Source of the DNA: Candidatus Nanohaloarchaea archaeon
GTDB lineage: Archaea; Nanohalarchaeota; Nanosalinia; Nanosalinales; Nanosalinaceae
Assembly: GCA_014297435.1 (NCBI GenBank)
Contig: JACOQA010000007.1
Location: 1-14,738 of the forward strand
Length of the DNA: 14,738 bases
Direction of reading: 5' to 3'
Shown here: positions 7,186-13,628 of the stretch, in pieces
How positions within the stretch are numbered: position 1 is the first letter of the stretch
Layout of the letters: the number at the start of each line of letters is the position of its first letter
Notes under the pieces: generated by a model
Databases searched by the model: none
What the model saw: the letters and a program-made list of their open reading frames with translations, nothing else
What the model was told of the DNA's origin: nothing
Program-made: the position numbers and the translations under genes

Positions 7186-8195
7186 TATTCTGCGATTCCA
7201 AACTTGATTCCTGGGTGTGGATTGTATTCCTCGAGTTTGAAGTCTTCGTACTCCATCTCATCTATTGGTTTGTCTGGAACTTTCATTTCAGGTCTTTCCC
7301 GTGGCTCCCTTGAGAGCTGCTCTAACATGCCAGGAACGTGGTCTTTTCTGTCTTCTGTCTGCTCTGGAGCATTATTCTCTATCCAGTTCTTTATTTCTAG
7401 GTATTCCTGTTTTTTCTCGGCTTCGCCTATCTTTTCCCTTAGTTTTTCCAGGTTTTCTCTGTACCATTCGCCTCTTTCTCCCTTTCCACAGTAGATGTGG
7501 GCGTCAACTATAGTGTGAGCGAACTCTCCCAGTTCGAGATCAGTTTGTTTTGCGATAATACGCATTATCAGCGAATATGCCGCTATATTGAAGGGTATTC
7601 CAAGGGCTATGTCGCCTGAGCGCTGTGTTAGGTGGAGATTCAGCTTTCCGTTCTGAACGTTAAACACGAAGCTGTAATGGCACGGAGGAAGCTTTGAGTT
7701 TGCTGCGTTAGAAGGGTGCCACGCGTTAACAACGATCCTTCGAGATTTTGGATTGTCGTTCAGCTGATCTATAACGTATTTTATTTGGTCAAAGGTTAAT
7801 CGACCGTCCTCTTCTTCATTAACCCATTTGTTGTCTTCAGAAGGCCATGCCTCACCTTCTAGCTGATCATTTTTTTCCGGTATAGGGAATCTTCTCCAGA
7901 AACGACCATAAGCTGTTTCCAGCAGACCTTCTTCGTCAGCCCATGCATCCCAGATCTTTGTCTCCTCTCTCAGGTTCTTTATGTGCTCTTCTCCGGAAAA
8001 GTACCAGAGAAGCTCGTGGATCAGAGAGTTCCATCTGTAACCCGAGAGATCTTTTGTCGTTAACAAAGGAAAACCTTCTTGCTGATCTATCTTGTAGAAA
8101 TAGCTGAAGTGCGAGATAGTATCGACACCGGTTCTATTGGGCTTGTAGTTGCCGTTTTCGAGAACGTGTCCGACTAAATCAAGATATTCTTCCAT
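7185..8195 (-). CDS. thyA: Thymidylate synthase, haloarchaeal-like long form
   Basis: ThyA methylates dUMP to dTMP using 5,10-methylene-tetrahydrofolate, releasing dihydrofolate. The 336-residue protein shows the phosphate-binding RTG (21-23), SRR (151-153), the catalytic Cys172 in PPCHYSF, QRSGDIALGIPFNIA (191-205), DAHIY (231-235) and the C-terminal YNPHPGIKF. Compared with the 264-residue E. coli enzyme it has an insert at about 107-130 and one of about 45 residues (237-286) between DAHIY and the LEQLSREPR segment. I recall a similar insert in haloarchaeal enzymes. It is the first gene of an operon with the two-HTH gene and folA. A box at 8216-8224 and a purine-rich GGGGAG (17 to 12 bases before ATG) lie upstream. 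Confidence 0.96.
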   Translation of the reverse strand: MEEYLDLVGHVLENGNYKPNRTGVDTISHFSYFYKIDQQEGFPLLTTKDLSGYRWNSLIHELLWYFSGEEHIKNLREETKIWDAWADEEGLLETAYGRFWRRFPIPEKNDQLEGEAWPSEDNKWVNEEEDGRLTFDQIKYVIDQLNDNPKSRRIVVNAWHPSNAANSKLPPCHYSFVFNVQNGKLNLHLTQRSGDIALGIPFNIAAYSLIMRIIAKQTDLELGEFAHTIVDAHIYCGKGERGEWYRENLEKLREKIGEAEKKQEYLEIKNWIENNAPEQTEDRKDHVPGMLEQLSREPRERPEMKVPDKPIDEMEYEDFKLEEYNPHPGIKFGIAE

Positions 8196-8215
8196 TTATA
8201 CTTCCACTCCCCTAT

Positions 8216-8224
8216 AGATTAATA
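8216..8224 (-). promoter_or_regulatory. Putative TATA box of the thyA operon
   Basis: On the minus strand TATTAATCT is centred about 25 bases before the thyA ATG. GGGGAGTGG follows at 17 to 9 bases before the ATG and could act as a weak Shine-Dalgarno if a leader exists. The 8196-8245 gap is shared with the divergent promoter of the 8267 gene. Confidence 0.4.
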
Positions 8225-8236
8225 GTTTCAAAGTAG

Positions 8237-8245
8237 TTTAATATT
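8237..8245 (+). promoter_or_regulatory. TATA-like box deciding the start of the 8267 gene
   Basis: TTTAATATT is centred 26 bases before GTG 8267. This makes the GTG a better start than the in-frame TTG at 8246, which directly abuts the box. Confidence 0.45.
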
Positions 8246-8266
8246 TTGAGATTGATTTCTGAAAAA

Positions 8267-8491
8267 GTGAGTCACGAAATACTATCGACAAATGAAGACA
8301 TTAGAGGACAGATAACTCTTGACCAGTCTATCGAGATGGGAGAGGGCGAAATATACATGTCAAGACCCTACTCCTCAGTATTCAATTGCGAAGCCGGCGT
8401 CGCAAGCTTAGCCTTATGTGAGGACGACGACTTCTATGAGATAGATGATCTAGATCCTCAAGACCCGGACTACGGTGAGATATATCGCTAA
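8267..8491 (+). CDS. Very small acidic protein of unknown function
   Basis: From GTG 8267 this is 74 residues; from TTG 8246 it would be 81. The TATA-like spacing favours the GTG. It is strongly acidic, with an Asp/Glu-rich tail (DDDFYEIDDLDPQDPDYGE) and a central region with two cysteines. It has no membrane segment and no family I recognise. It is divergent from thyA and overlaps the stop of glyA by 4 bases tail-to-tail. Acidity matching the other proteins and a promoter-like element support it, but at this length a spurious reading cannot be excluded. Confidence 0.5.
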   Translation: MSHEILSTNEDIRGQITLDQSIEMGEGEIYMSRPYSSVFNCEAGVASLALCEDDDFYEIDDLDPQDPDYGEIYR

Positions 8492-9750
8492 AACTCAACC
8501 TCAGAGTCCTCATAGAGTGGAAACTCATCTAATAGTTTGGAGACAGTCTCCGAGATTTGTTCTGCTAGATCGCGGTCTTCCGGATTTTTGACTAGTTTTC
8601 CAATCATCGCTCCTATTTCACGTAACTCCTCTTCAGACATGCCTCTGGTGGTTAGAGCAGGAGTGCCTATTCTAATTCCTGAAGTTACCATGGGTGGTTC
8701 AGGGTCGTAAGGAACGGCATTCTTGTTGACGACAATATTTGCTTTCTCTAATAATTCCTCAGCCTCTTTTCCTGTAATTTCCTCTTCTCTCAGATCAACC
8801 AGAACAAGATGGTTGTCTGAACCGCCGGAAACCATCCTAATACCTTCTTTTCTAAGTCCCTCCACTAAGGCTTGAGTATTCTTCACAATCTGCTCCGAGT
8901 ATTCCTTAAATTCAGGTTTCATAGCTTCTTTAAAGCAGACTGCCTTTCCCGCGATCTGATGCATTAAAGGTCCGCCCTGAGAGTAAGGGAAAACCGCCGA
9001 ATCAACATCCTCTGCATACTCTTCTTTACACAGAATCATTCCGCCTCTTGCACCTCTAATCGACTTGTGGGTGGTAGTAGTTACAATATCGCACTCCGGG
9101 AAAGGGTTAGGATGTTCTCCGGTCGCCACAAGCCCCGATATGTGAGCGATGTCGCACATAAGCAGTGCGTTAACCTCGTCTGCTACCTCTCTAAACATCT
9201 CGAAGTCTATTTCTCTTGGATAAGCAGAGTAACCGCAGACAATTAGATCGGGGTCGTGCTCCCTAGCTGCCTCGAGGATGTCCCTCTTCTCGAACCTCTC
9301 CGTCTCCTCGTTGATTCCGTACGTTTCGAAGTCGAACAGGTCTCCTGAAAAGTTGACGCCGTGTCCATGGGTCAAGTGACCGCCATGGGAGAGCACAGGT
9401 CCTAGAATCTTATCTCCTGCATCGAGTTGAGAGAAATAGGCTGCGAAGTTTGCCTGCGAACCGGAGTGTGGCTGGACGTTAGCATGGTCTGCATTAAAGA
9501 TTTTACAGGCTCTTTCACGAGCTAGATTCTCTATCTTGTCATGGTGCTCGCAGCCAGCATAGTATCTTTTTCCAGGATAGCCTTCTGCATACTTGTTTGT
9601 GAGTACTGAACCTTGTGCCTGCAGAACCTGTTTAGGCACGAAGTTCTCTGAGGCTATCATCTCGAGAGATTCGCTTTCTTGTCTTTCAATCTCGTTCTTC
9701 AGGGCTTTATGGACTTCAGGGTCAGCCTCAGAAAGATTCTGATGATCCAT
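8488..9750 (-). CDS. glyA: Serine hydroxymethyltransferase
   Basis: GlyA is a PLP enzyme that converts serine and tetrahydrofolate to glycine and 5,10-methylene-tetrahydrofolate, the methyl donor for ThyA. The 420-residue length is standard. Seen are LEMIASENF (29-37), TNKYAEGYPGKRYYAGCE (51-68), HSGSQAN (95-101), LSHGGHLTHG (120-129), the PLP-contact Asp200-Ala-His, the Schiff-base Lys229 in TTTTHKSIRGARGG, and GGPLMHQIAGKAV. Where many bacterial enzymes have THKTLRGPRGG this one has THKSIRGARGG; catalytic residues are unaffected. It lies on the same strand as thyA but is separated by the 8267 gene and probably transcribed separately. No clear TATA box is seen at the usual distance, so its promoter is uncertain. 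Confidence 0.97.
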   Translation of the reverse strand: MDHQNLSEADPEVHKALKNEIERQESESLEMIASENFVPKQVLQAQGSVLTNKYAEGYPGKRYYAGCEHHDKIENLARERACKIFNADHANVQPHSGSQANFAAYFSQLDAGDKILGPVLSHGGHLTHGHGVNFSGDLFDFETYGINEETERFEKRDILEAAREHDPDLIVCGYSAYPREIDFEMFREVADEVNALLMCDIAHISGLVATGEHPNPFPECDIVTTTTHKSIRGARGGMILCKEEYAEDVDSAVFPYSQGGPLMHQIAGKAVCFKEAMKPEFKEYSEQIVKNTQALVEGLRKEGIRMVSGGSDNHLVLVDLREEEITGKEAEELLEKANIVVNKNAVPYDPEPPMVTSGIRIGTPALTTRGMSEEELREIGAMIGKLVKNPEDRDLAEQISETVSKLLDEFPLYEDSEVEF

Positions 9751-9772
9751 ATTTTATTAGCCGACACCGAGA

Positions 9773-10726
9773 ATGAAGTTAGTTTCGAAAGATGAAAACC
9801 ATTTATTGTTTACGGATTCTAAGATCTTTATGGCAGAAGACGAGTCCGGAGAACTAGATCGCAGATTGTGGGAACAATCCGGGCACAGATTCGTCAGCCA
9901 CGATTTAGATGAGGATGTCAACCATCTCTCCTCGAACATTTTCAAACTGGTGAGGGAGGAGGAAGATATTGAGGAAGCGGTCAAAGTCCAGAGCGATTTT
10001 GTAGAGGCTTATAAATTTCTTGAAGGCAGGAAAGACAGTTTTGATTCATCTGTAGGTCCGGATTCGGCAATTGAATTTCTTGAGAGCGTACGCATGGATT
10101 ACGATATTTCGAAGCTCTCAGCTGAAGGTATGTGTGCTGAGAAGGTTTTGGATAAAGCAATTCATCTTGGGAAAGTGGGAAGAGCGCTCGAAAGGTTGAA
10201 AACCGACTATAATGATGAGAGAAGCCGCTATGTATCGGCGGATATACTTATCCCTCCGTCTGAAAATGTTGAGTATGAATGGGAAGGTTCTGAAGATTTA
10301 GAGAAAGCAATTTCAGATTTGAATATTCCTGGTAACGAACTTTGGGGTCTTAGCCATACACTCGACAAAAATCACCAAGATCATGCCGAAGAATCCGGAA
10401 GCTTTAGGATACGCGCTGGCACCTATGAAATTGAAGATTTTGAGGAACAGTTTGAATGCGCAGAAGACCCTGATGGATACTTGTGGATGGAGTTCGTCAG
10501 TGAAGGCGGCTCATATCCTAGAGGGAAAAATATGACCGACCTAACTAGTTTTGATCCTTCAGATAGCTCCGGTCTAGGACTTTATGCATGGGATGCAACC
10601 GTTAAGGAGTTTGGTGGCGGTCATTTCATATATGAGAGAGACGGGGACTTTGTAGATGGAATTATTTTGCCTTATAGGGACGAACAGAAAGAGGGTGAAA
10701 AGAAAAAATTGGTTTCTCCTGTTTGA
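9773..10726 (+). CDS. Acidic protein of unknown function (317 residues)
   Basis: I do not recognise a family. The protein is soluble and very acidic, with no signal peptide or membrane helix. The first half is probably helical, with a charged stretch around EEEDIEEAVKVQSDFVEAYK. The second half is richer in Gly, Tyr and Trp (for example LWMEFVSEGGSYPRG and GLYAWDATVKEFGGGHF) and probably beta-rich, so a two-domain arrangement is likely. A short basic tail (EKKKLVSPV) ends it. It is divergent from glyA across 22 bases and abuts the convergent Bax-inhibitor-like gene with no gap. A T/A-rich element at 9749-9757 lies about 20 bases before ATG 9773, slightly close for a leaderless start. A restricted, lineage-specific gene is possible. 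Confidence 0.7.
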   Translation: MKLVSKDENHLLFTDSKIFMAEDESGELDRRLWEQSGHRFVSHDLDEDVNHLSSNIFKLVREEEDIEEAVKVQSDFVEAYKFLEGRKDSFDSSVGPDSAIEFLESVRMDYDISKLSAEGMCAEKVLDKAIHLGKVGRALERLKTDYNDERSRYVSADILIPPSENVEYEWEGSEDLEKAISDLNIPGNELWGLSHTLDKNHQDHAEESGSFRIRAGTYEIEDFEEQFECAEDPDGYLWMEFVSEGGSYPRGKNMTDLTSFDPSDSSGLGLYAWDATVKEFGGGHFIYERDGDFVDGIILPYRDEQKEGEKKKLVSPV

Positions 10727-11380
10727 CTATTCGTCTGCCAACATCTGCACCACGAGCTGTAAAATTTCTACGAAAACACCCATGAAAGCTGTGTAAAGGC
10801 CGATAGCGTTGAGGAATGGTGTTCCCGGTCTTGTCTTCGTAACATAGATCTGGTGAATCAGGTAGACTATGAAGCCCAGTAGCGCGAGTACGAAAGCAAT
10901 CATTACTGCGGTTCCGCTAAAACTTCCTAGGAAAGAGATTCCTAAAACTCCGAGAAACATATAGTTCGCGTACTTACCCCAGCTGGAGAAGTCATGTCCG
11001 GTTCCGTAAACCAATAGGCCTGAAAGCAAGGCTATAACTGAAGAAGCAACCGCTGTTATTCCAAGCGCTGCTGCCTGCAAACCAGGGGAAACCAACATGG
11101 TAAGTATTCCGGCCCCGAAGATACCGTAGCCTAGCTGTACTAGTCCGGTGCCTGCTACAGCTTTTTTGATATTCTCTGTCTTAATACCGGATCTCGAGAT
11201 CCATAAGCCTCCGCTCAAGAGCGCTCCATACACAAGGACTCCTACGAAGAAGTTGAATCCGAATACCAGGTCGTTAATCCCGGAAAGAGGGGTGAATACA
11301 AACATCCACATTATTCCGATGTTTAGAAGTATTAGGCCTGTAGCTATACCCAGACTTTTCAGTTGATCTTGATTAAACAT
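10727..11380 (-). CDS. Bax inhibitor-1 / YccA-like seven-helix membrane protein
   Basis: The 217-residue protein has seven hydrophobic segments (about 9-30, 38-62, 75-97, 101-126, 138-155, 157-180, 188-214). Between helices 4 and 5 it has GHDFSSWGKY, resembling the DF(S/T) motif of the BI-1 family. The last helix, NAIGLYTAFMGVFVEILQLV, matches the usual BI-1 ending with a polar/acidic residue (Glu205) in the membrane. BI-1 relatives are calcium or proton leak channels or protease-linked membrane proteins; the archaeal role is not established. The frame stays open to 11584, but that extension is antisense to thymidylate kinase. ATG 11380 is chosen because a TATA-like box lies about 27 bases before it. 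It is convergent and adjacent to the 9773 gene. Confidence 0.72.
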   Translation of the reverse strand: MFNQDQLKSLGIATGLILLNIGIMWMFVFTPLSGINDLVFGFNFFVGVLVYGALLSGGLWISRSGIKTENIKKAVAGTGLVQLGYGIFGAGILTMLVSPGLQAAALGITAVASSVIALLSGLLVYGTGHDFSSWGKYANYMFLGVLGISFLGSFSGTAVMIAFVLALLGFIVYLIHQIYVTKTRPGTPFLNAIGLYTAFMGVFVEILQLVVQMLADE

Positions 11381-11402
11381 ATTAGAAAAGTTTTCTGGAA
11401 TT

Positions 11403-11412
11403 GTTTTAATTT
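11403..11412 (-). promoter_or_regulatory. TATA-like box of the BI-1-like gene
   Basis: On the minus strand AAATTAAAAC is centred about 27 bases before ATG 11380, supporting that start. The element reads TTTTAATTT on the plus strand and might also serve tmk. Confidence 0.45.
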
Positions 11413-11450
11413 CGATGGGTTCAAAACCTTCCGTTCCCAAGATCGGGTTT

Positions 11451-12050
11451 ATGAAGGAAAGAGAACTTCCCGGAAAGTTTATTGTTGTCGAGGGCGCTGA
11501 CGGCGCTGGAACGACAACCATGTCGAAGAAGCTGGCCGAGGAGGTCGATGCGTACTGGACACGAGAGCCGGCAGAGAACAGCATAGGCCAAAAAGTGGAT
11601 GAGATGATCTCCGGAGATAAGCACTCTGCGGAGGCGATTTCTCTGGCTTTCGCGGCTGACAGGATGATTCATCTGGAGGAAGAAGTTATCCCGCGTCTCG
11701 AAAAAGGTAAAACGGTGGTTTCGGACAGGTACTACCACTCTTCGCTTGTCTACCAGCCGGCCATGGGCGTCGACTTCGAGTGGAAGAAGCAGTTAAACAG
11801 GGAAGCCATAAAACCGGATCTGACGGTGCTGATAGATGTAGAAGCGGAGACTGGCATGGCAAGAGTGGAAGAAAGAGGTAAGGACGGTAATATCTTCGAG
11901 GAGATGGATTTCCAGCAGGAGGTAGTGATGAGATACAGACAGCTGCCTGAAAAGCTGGAGGAGCAGATCGTGAAGGTTGATGGGTCCAAAGGGATACAGG
12001 AGGTAGCACAGAGGGTGAAGAACGCGGTAAGAGGCCATATAGACGGGTAG
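11451..12050 (+). CDS. tmk: Thymidylate kinase with atypical P-loop
   Basis: Tmk phosphorylates dTMP to dTDP, the step after ThyA. From ATG 11451 it is 199 residues; the frame also opens at ATG 11415 (211 residues). The later ATG is preferred because 11415 lies only a few bases after the AT-rich box at 11403-11412, but this is not settled. Family signs are FIVVEGADGAGTTT at the N-terminus, the TREP motif, VVSDRYYHSSLVYQ (the DRY motif that binds dTMP and magnesium) and PDLTVLIDVEAETGMAR. The P-loop reads GADGAGTTT, so the usual Lys of GxxGxGK(S/T) is Thr (codon acg, two changes from a lysine codon). The rest is typical, so it is probably active, with the lysine role met otherwise. It is divergent from the BI-1-like gene. 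Confidence 0.88.
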   Translation: MKERELPGKFIVVEGADGAGTTTMSKKLAEEVDAYWTREPAENSIGQKVDEMISGDKHSAEAISLAFAADRMIHLEEEVIPRLEKGKTVVSDRYYHSSLVYQPAMGVDFEWKKQLNREAIKPDLTVLIDVEAETGMARVEERGKDGNIFEEMDFQQEVVMRYRQLPEKLEEQIVKVDGSKGIQEVAQRVKNAVRGHIDG

Positions 12051-12052
12051 AC

Positions 12053-12062
12053 TTTATATTCT
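12053..12062 (+). promoter_or_regulatory. Putative TATA box before the PiT-linked operon
   Basis: TTTATATTCT begins just after the tmk stop and is centred about 30 bases before GTG 12088. A transcription start a few bases before that GTG would fit. Confidence 0.35.
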
Positions 12063-12087
12063 GTAATCCGATGTATAACTTAGTAGA

Positions 12088-12195
12088 GTGCCTGAATCTA
12101 AACCAACGAACTCCGGCGTCGAGATGGAAGGGACGTGGGACGAAATAACAGAGTTCGGAAAGAAGGTTTCCGAGATCATAAGCCGTCAGCAAGAT
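12088..12195 (+). pseudogene. Likely true N-terminal part of the 12135 gene, in another frame
   Basis: From GTG 12088 this frame reads 36 residues (with TWDEITEFGKKVSEIISRQQ) that are acidic and amphipathic like the rest of the genome. It then turns into unlikely sequence and stops at 12253-12255. At 12195 a -1 shift, or one restored T in GATTGTTC, joins it smoothly to LFKQRFEEW of the downstream frame. I infer one gene of about 185 residues from 12088 to 12644, interrupted by a one-base deletion that is natural or an assembly error. In-frame ATG 12124 is an alternative start. Confidence 0.55.
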
Positions 12196-12644
12196 TGTTC
12201 AAGCAACGTTTTGAAGAATGGCGTCCTAAGAAAAAGGATGATAGCTCTAAAATGAAGCAGAAGACCGTTGAGAAAGCTTCTGTAGGTGAGAAAGATTTTG
12301 AGGATAAAAGCCAGGGTTTCCAGAGAGACCTCCGGTCCGCTTCAGCGAACACGGCGAAGGCCGGTAAAAAGGCGGTGAAGGCCGAAAACCCTGAAAAAGA
12401 GCTGAAAAATGCTTCGGAGGAAGCCGTAAGGCCTTTCCTCGCGGAGATAGTCAGGGTCTTAAGAGAGGTAGAAAAAACGGTTTACTCGTGGTTCTCCACT
12501 CCTCTGAATCCGTACTACTTTGACTCAGATAACTTTTCGGCGAGCCTGAGATCCAATAGTGGAGGTTACAGGATGGAGGTAAACTCGCCTAACAAAGAAA
12601 TCCGTCAGGATTTACAGGAAGAGATTAAAGAGGAAGACTGCTGA
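12135..12644 (+). CDS. Charged helical protein coupled to the PiT permease, 5' end probably frameshifted
   Basis: As an intact frame this is 169 residues, but the first 20 or so (MGRNNRVRKEGFRDHKPSAR) are basic and unlike the local proteome. The real start is probably GTG 12088 in another frame (see the adjacent entry). The body is highly charged, Lys/Glu-rich and helical to about residue 120, with a Trp- and Tyr-containing segment (YSWFSTPLNPYYFDSDNF) followed by a probably strand-forming tail. I find no known domain. Its stop overlaps the PiT start as TGATG, so translation is coupled. In many prokaryotes a PhoU-like DUF47 helical protein sits in this place next to PiT; no clear DUF47 similarity is visible, so this is only a positional analogy. 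Confidence 0.55.
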   Translation: MGRNNRVRKEGFRDHKPSARLFKQRFEEWRPKKKDDSSKMKQKTVEKASVGEKDFEDKSQGFQRDLRSASANTAKAGKKAVKAENPEKELKNASEEAVRPFLAEIVRVLREVEKTVYSWFSTPLNPYYFDSDNFSASLRSNSGGYRMEVNSPNKEIRQDLQEEIKEEDC

Positions 12645-13570
12645 TGGATCCGGTGACGATATTCGCTTTGTTGGGCTCCGTGTTCATGGGTATCTCTATA
12701 GGTGCTTCGAGCGTCGCCCCGGCTTTCGGGCCTGTCAACTCCTCGGGGGCAGTGAACGTCCTTAGAGCAGCACTTCTCGCAGGTATATTTGCCCTTGTGG
12801 GCTCAATCGTTCAAGGAGGGAATGTGGCGAACACTGTAGGATCAGGTATATTGATGGGTTCCATTTCAGTGCTCCAGGCCGCGACCGTTCTAATAGTCGC
12901 CTCGGCTCTGGTTATAGTCAGCTTTCTCACCGATTATCCGATGCCCACCGCCTTTACAGTCGTCGGAGCTGTTATCGGAAGCGCCTTCTCGTTCGGGAAC
13001 GCCGTTTCATGGAGCGTATTTAGTGGCACCGCGCTTTACTGGCTCCTCGTACCCTTCTTCGCAGCAGGCCTAGCGTACGTTCTTGCGAAGGCACTCAGGG
13101 AAATCGTTCCGAACAAGGACTCCTCCAAATTGAAGTACCTGTTGGTGGTCTCCGGTTGCTACATGGCCTACACCGCGGGAGCCGGGTCTGTAGGTCTGGC
13201 GGTAGGCCCTCTTTCATCTCTCGAGCTTCCGCAGCTATTCCTCCTCACGCTGGGGGGTTTGGCGATCCTTGCGGGCTCCTGGATCTACTCTCCTCGCATA
13301 ATCAAGGCGGTTTCTTACGACTACTCGAACATAGGGCCGAGGAGGTCCATAGCTTCACTTCTTTCCGCTGCGTTTCTCGCACAGATAGGTATATTCTACG
13401 GGGTTCCAATATCGTTTAACGAGGCTATCATCGCGGCGGTAATAGGTTCAGGTCTGGTCGAGGGAGGTTCAAGCGTCGACGGCAGAAAACTGGGGAGAAC
13501 TGTTTTGGCATGGATCGGTGCTTTCCTCCTCGCAGGGGTACTGACTTTTGCCGTAGGTCTCCTGATCTAA
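12644..13570 (+). CDS. pit: PiT-family inorganic phosphate (anion) permease, haloarchaeal-like
   Basis: The 308-residue protein is nearly all hydrophobic, with about nine or ten membrane segments. It has the two-fold internal repeat of PiT transporters: GASSVAPAFGP (20-30) followed by the QGGNVANTVG segment (57-66), and GAGSVGLAVGPL (179-190) followed later by GVPISFNEAIIAAVIGSGL (253-271). PiT proteins import phosphate with sodium or protons. In most PiT members the repeats carry GANDVANA-like motifs; here the Asn-Asp pairs are Ser-Ser and Gly-Ser, so ion coupling or substrate could differ. It is shorter than many PiT proteins and lacks a large central loop. It is translated in tandem with the upstream helical protein (TGATG) and followed by a strong hairpin, which suggests the operon ends here. 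Confidence 0.75.
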   Translation: MDPVTIFALLGSVFMGISIGASSVAPAFGPVNSSGAVNVLRAALLAGIFALVGSIVQGGNVANTVGSGILMGSISVLQAATVLIVASALVIVSFLTDYPMPTAFTVVGAVIGSAFSFGNAVSWSVFSGTALYWLLVPFFAAGLAYVLAKALREIVPNKDSSKLKYLLVVSGCYMAYTAGAGSVGLAVGPLSSLELPQLFLLTLGGLAILAGSWIYSPRIIKAVSYDYSNIGPRRSIASLLSAAFLAQIGIFYGVPISFNEAIIAAVIGSGLVEGGSSVDGRKLGRTVLAWIGAFLLAGVLTFAVGLLI

Positions 13571-13600
13571 AACTTATCTGGCGAAAGGCCGGAAGTTTTC
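13569..13600 (+). terminator. Hairpin with U-run directly after the PiT stop codon
   Basis: AAAACTT (13569-13575) pairs with AAGTTTT (13593-13599). Inside, CTGGC (13578-13582) pairs with GCCGG (13588-13592) including one G-U, leaving a two-base bulge and a GAAAG loop. Twelve pairs ending in UUUU resemble an intrinsic terminator. It overlaps the stop codon. Confidence 0.45.
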
Positions 13601-13605
13601 TAAAG
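13596..13605 (+). promoter_or_regulatory. Possible TATA box of the 13629 gene
   Basis: TTTTCTAAAG lies 24-33 bases before ATG 13629 and overlaps the right arm of the hairpin. Weak match. Confidence 0.25.
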
Positions 13606-13628
13606 TAGAAAAAATCCGTTACTATATT

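Noticed and set aside
11381-11584. N-terminal extension of the BI-1-like frame to 11584
   Set aside because: These 68 codons are antisense to the conserved P-loop region of thymidylate kinase, and a TATA-like box sits before ATG 11380.
11686-12192. Minus-strand open frame of 168 codons across tmk
   Set aside because: It is antisense to tmk and the following gene, rich in Pro, Arg, Ser and Leu, and without the acidic composition of real proteins here.
12190-12200. Programmed -1 frameshift site
   Set aside because: No slippery heptamer of the X-XXY-YYZ kind and no obvious downstream structure; a lost base or assembly error is the simpler view.
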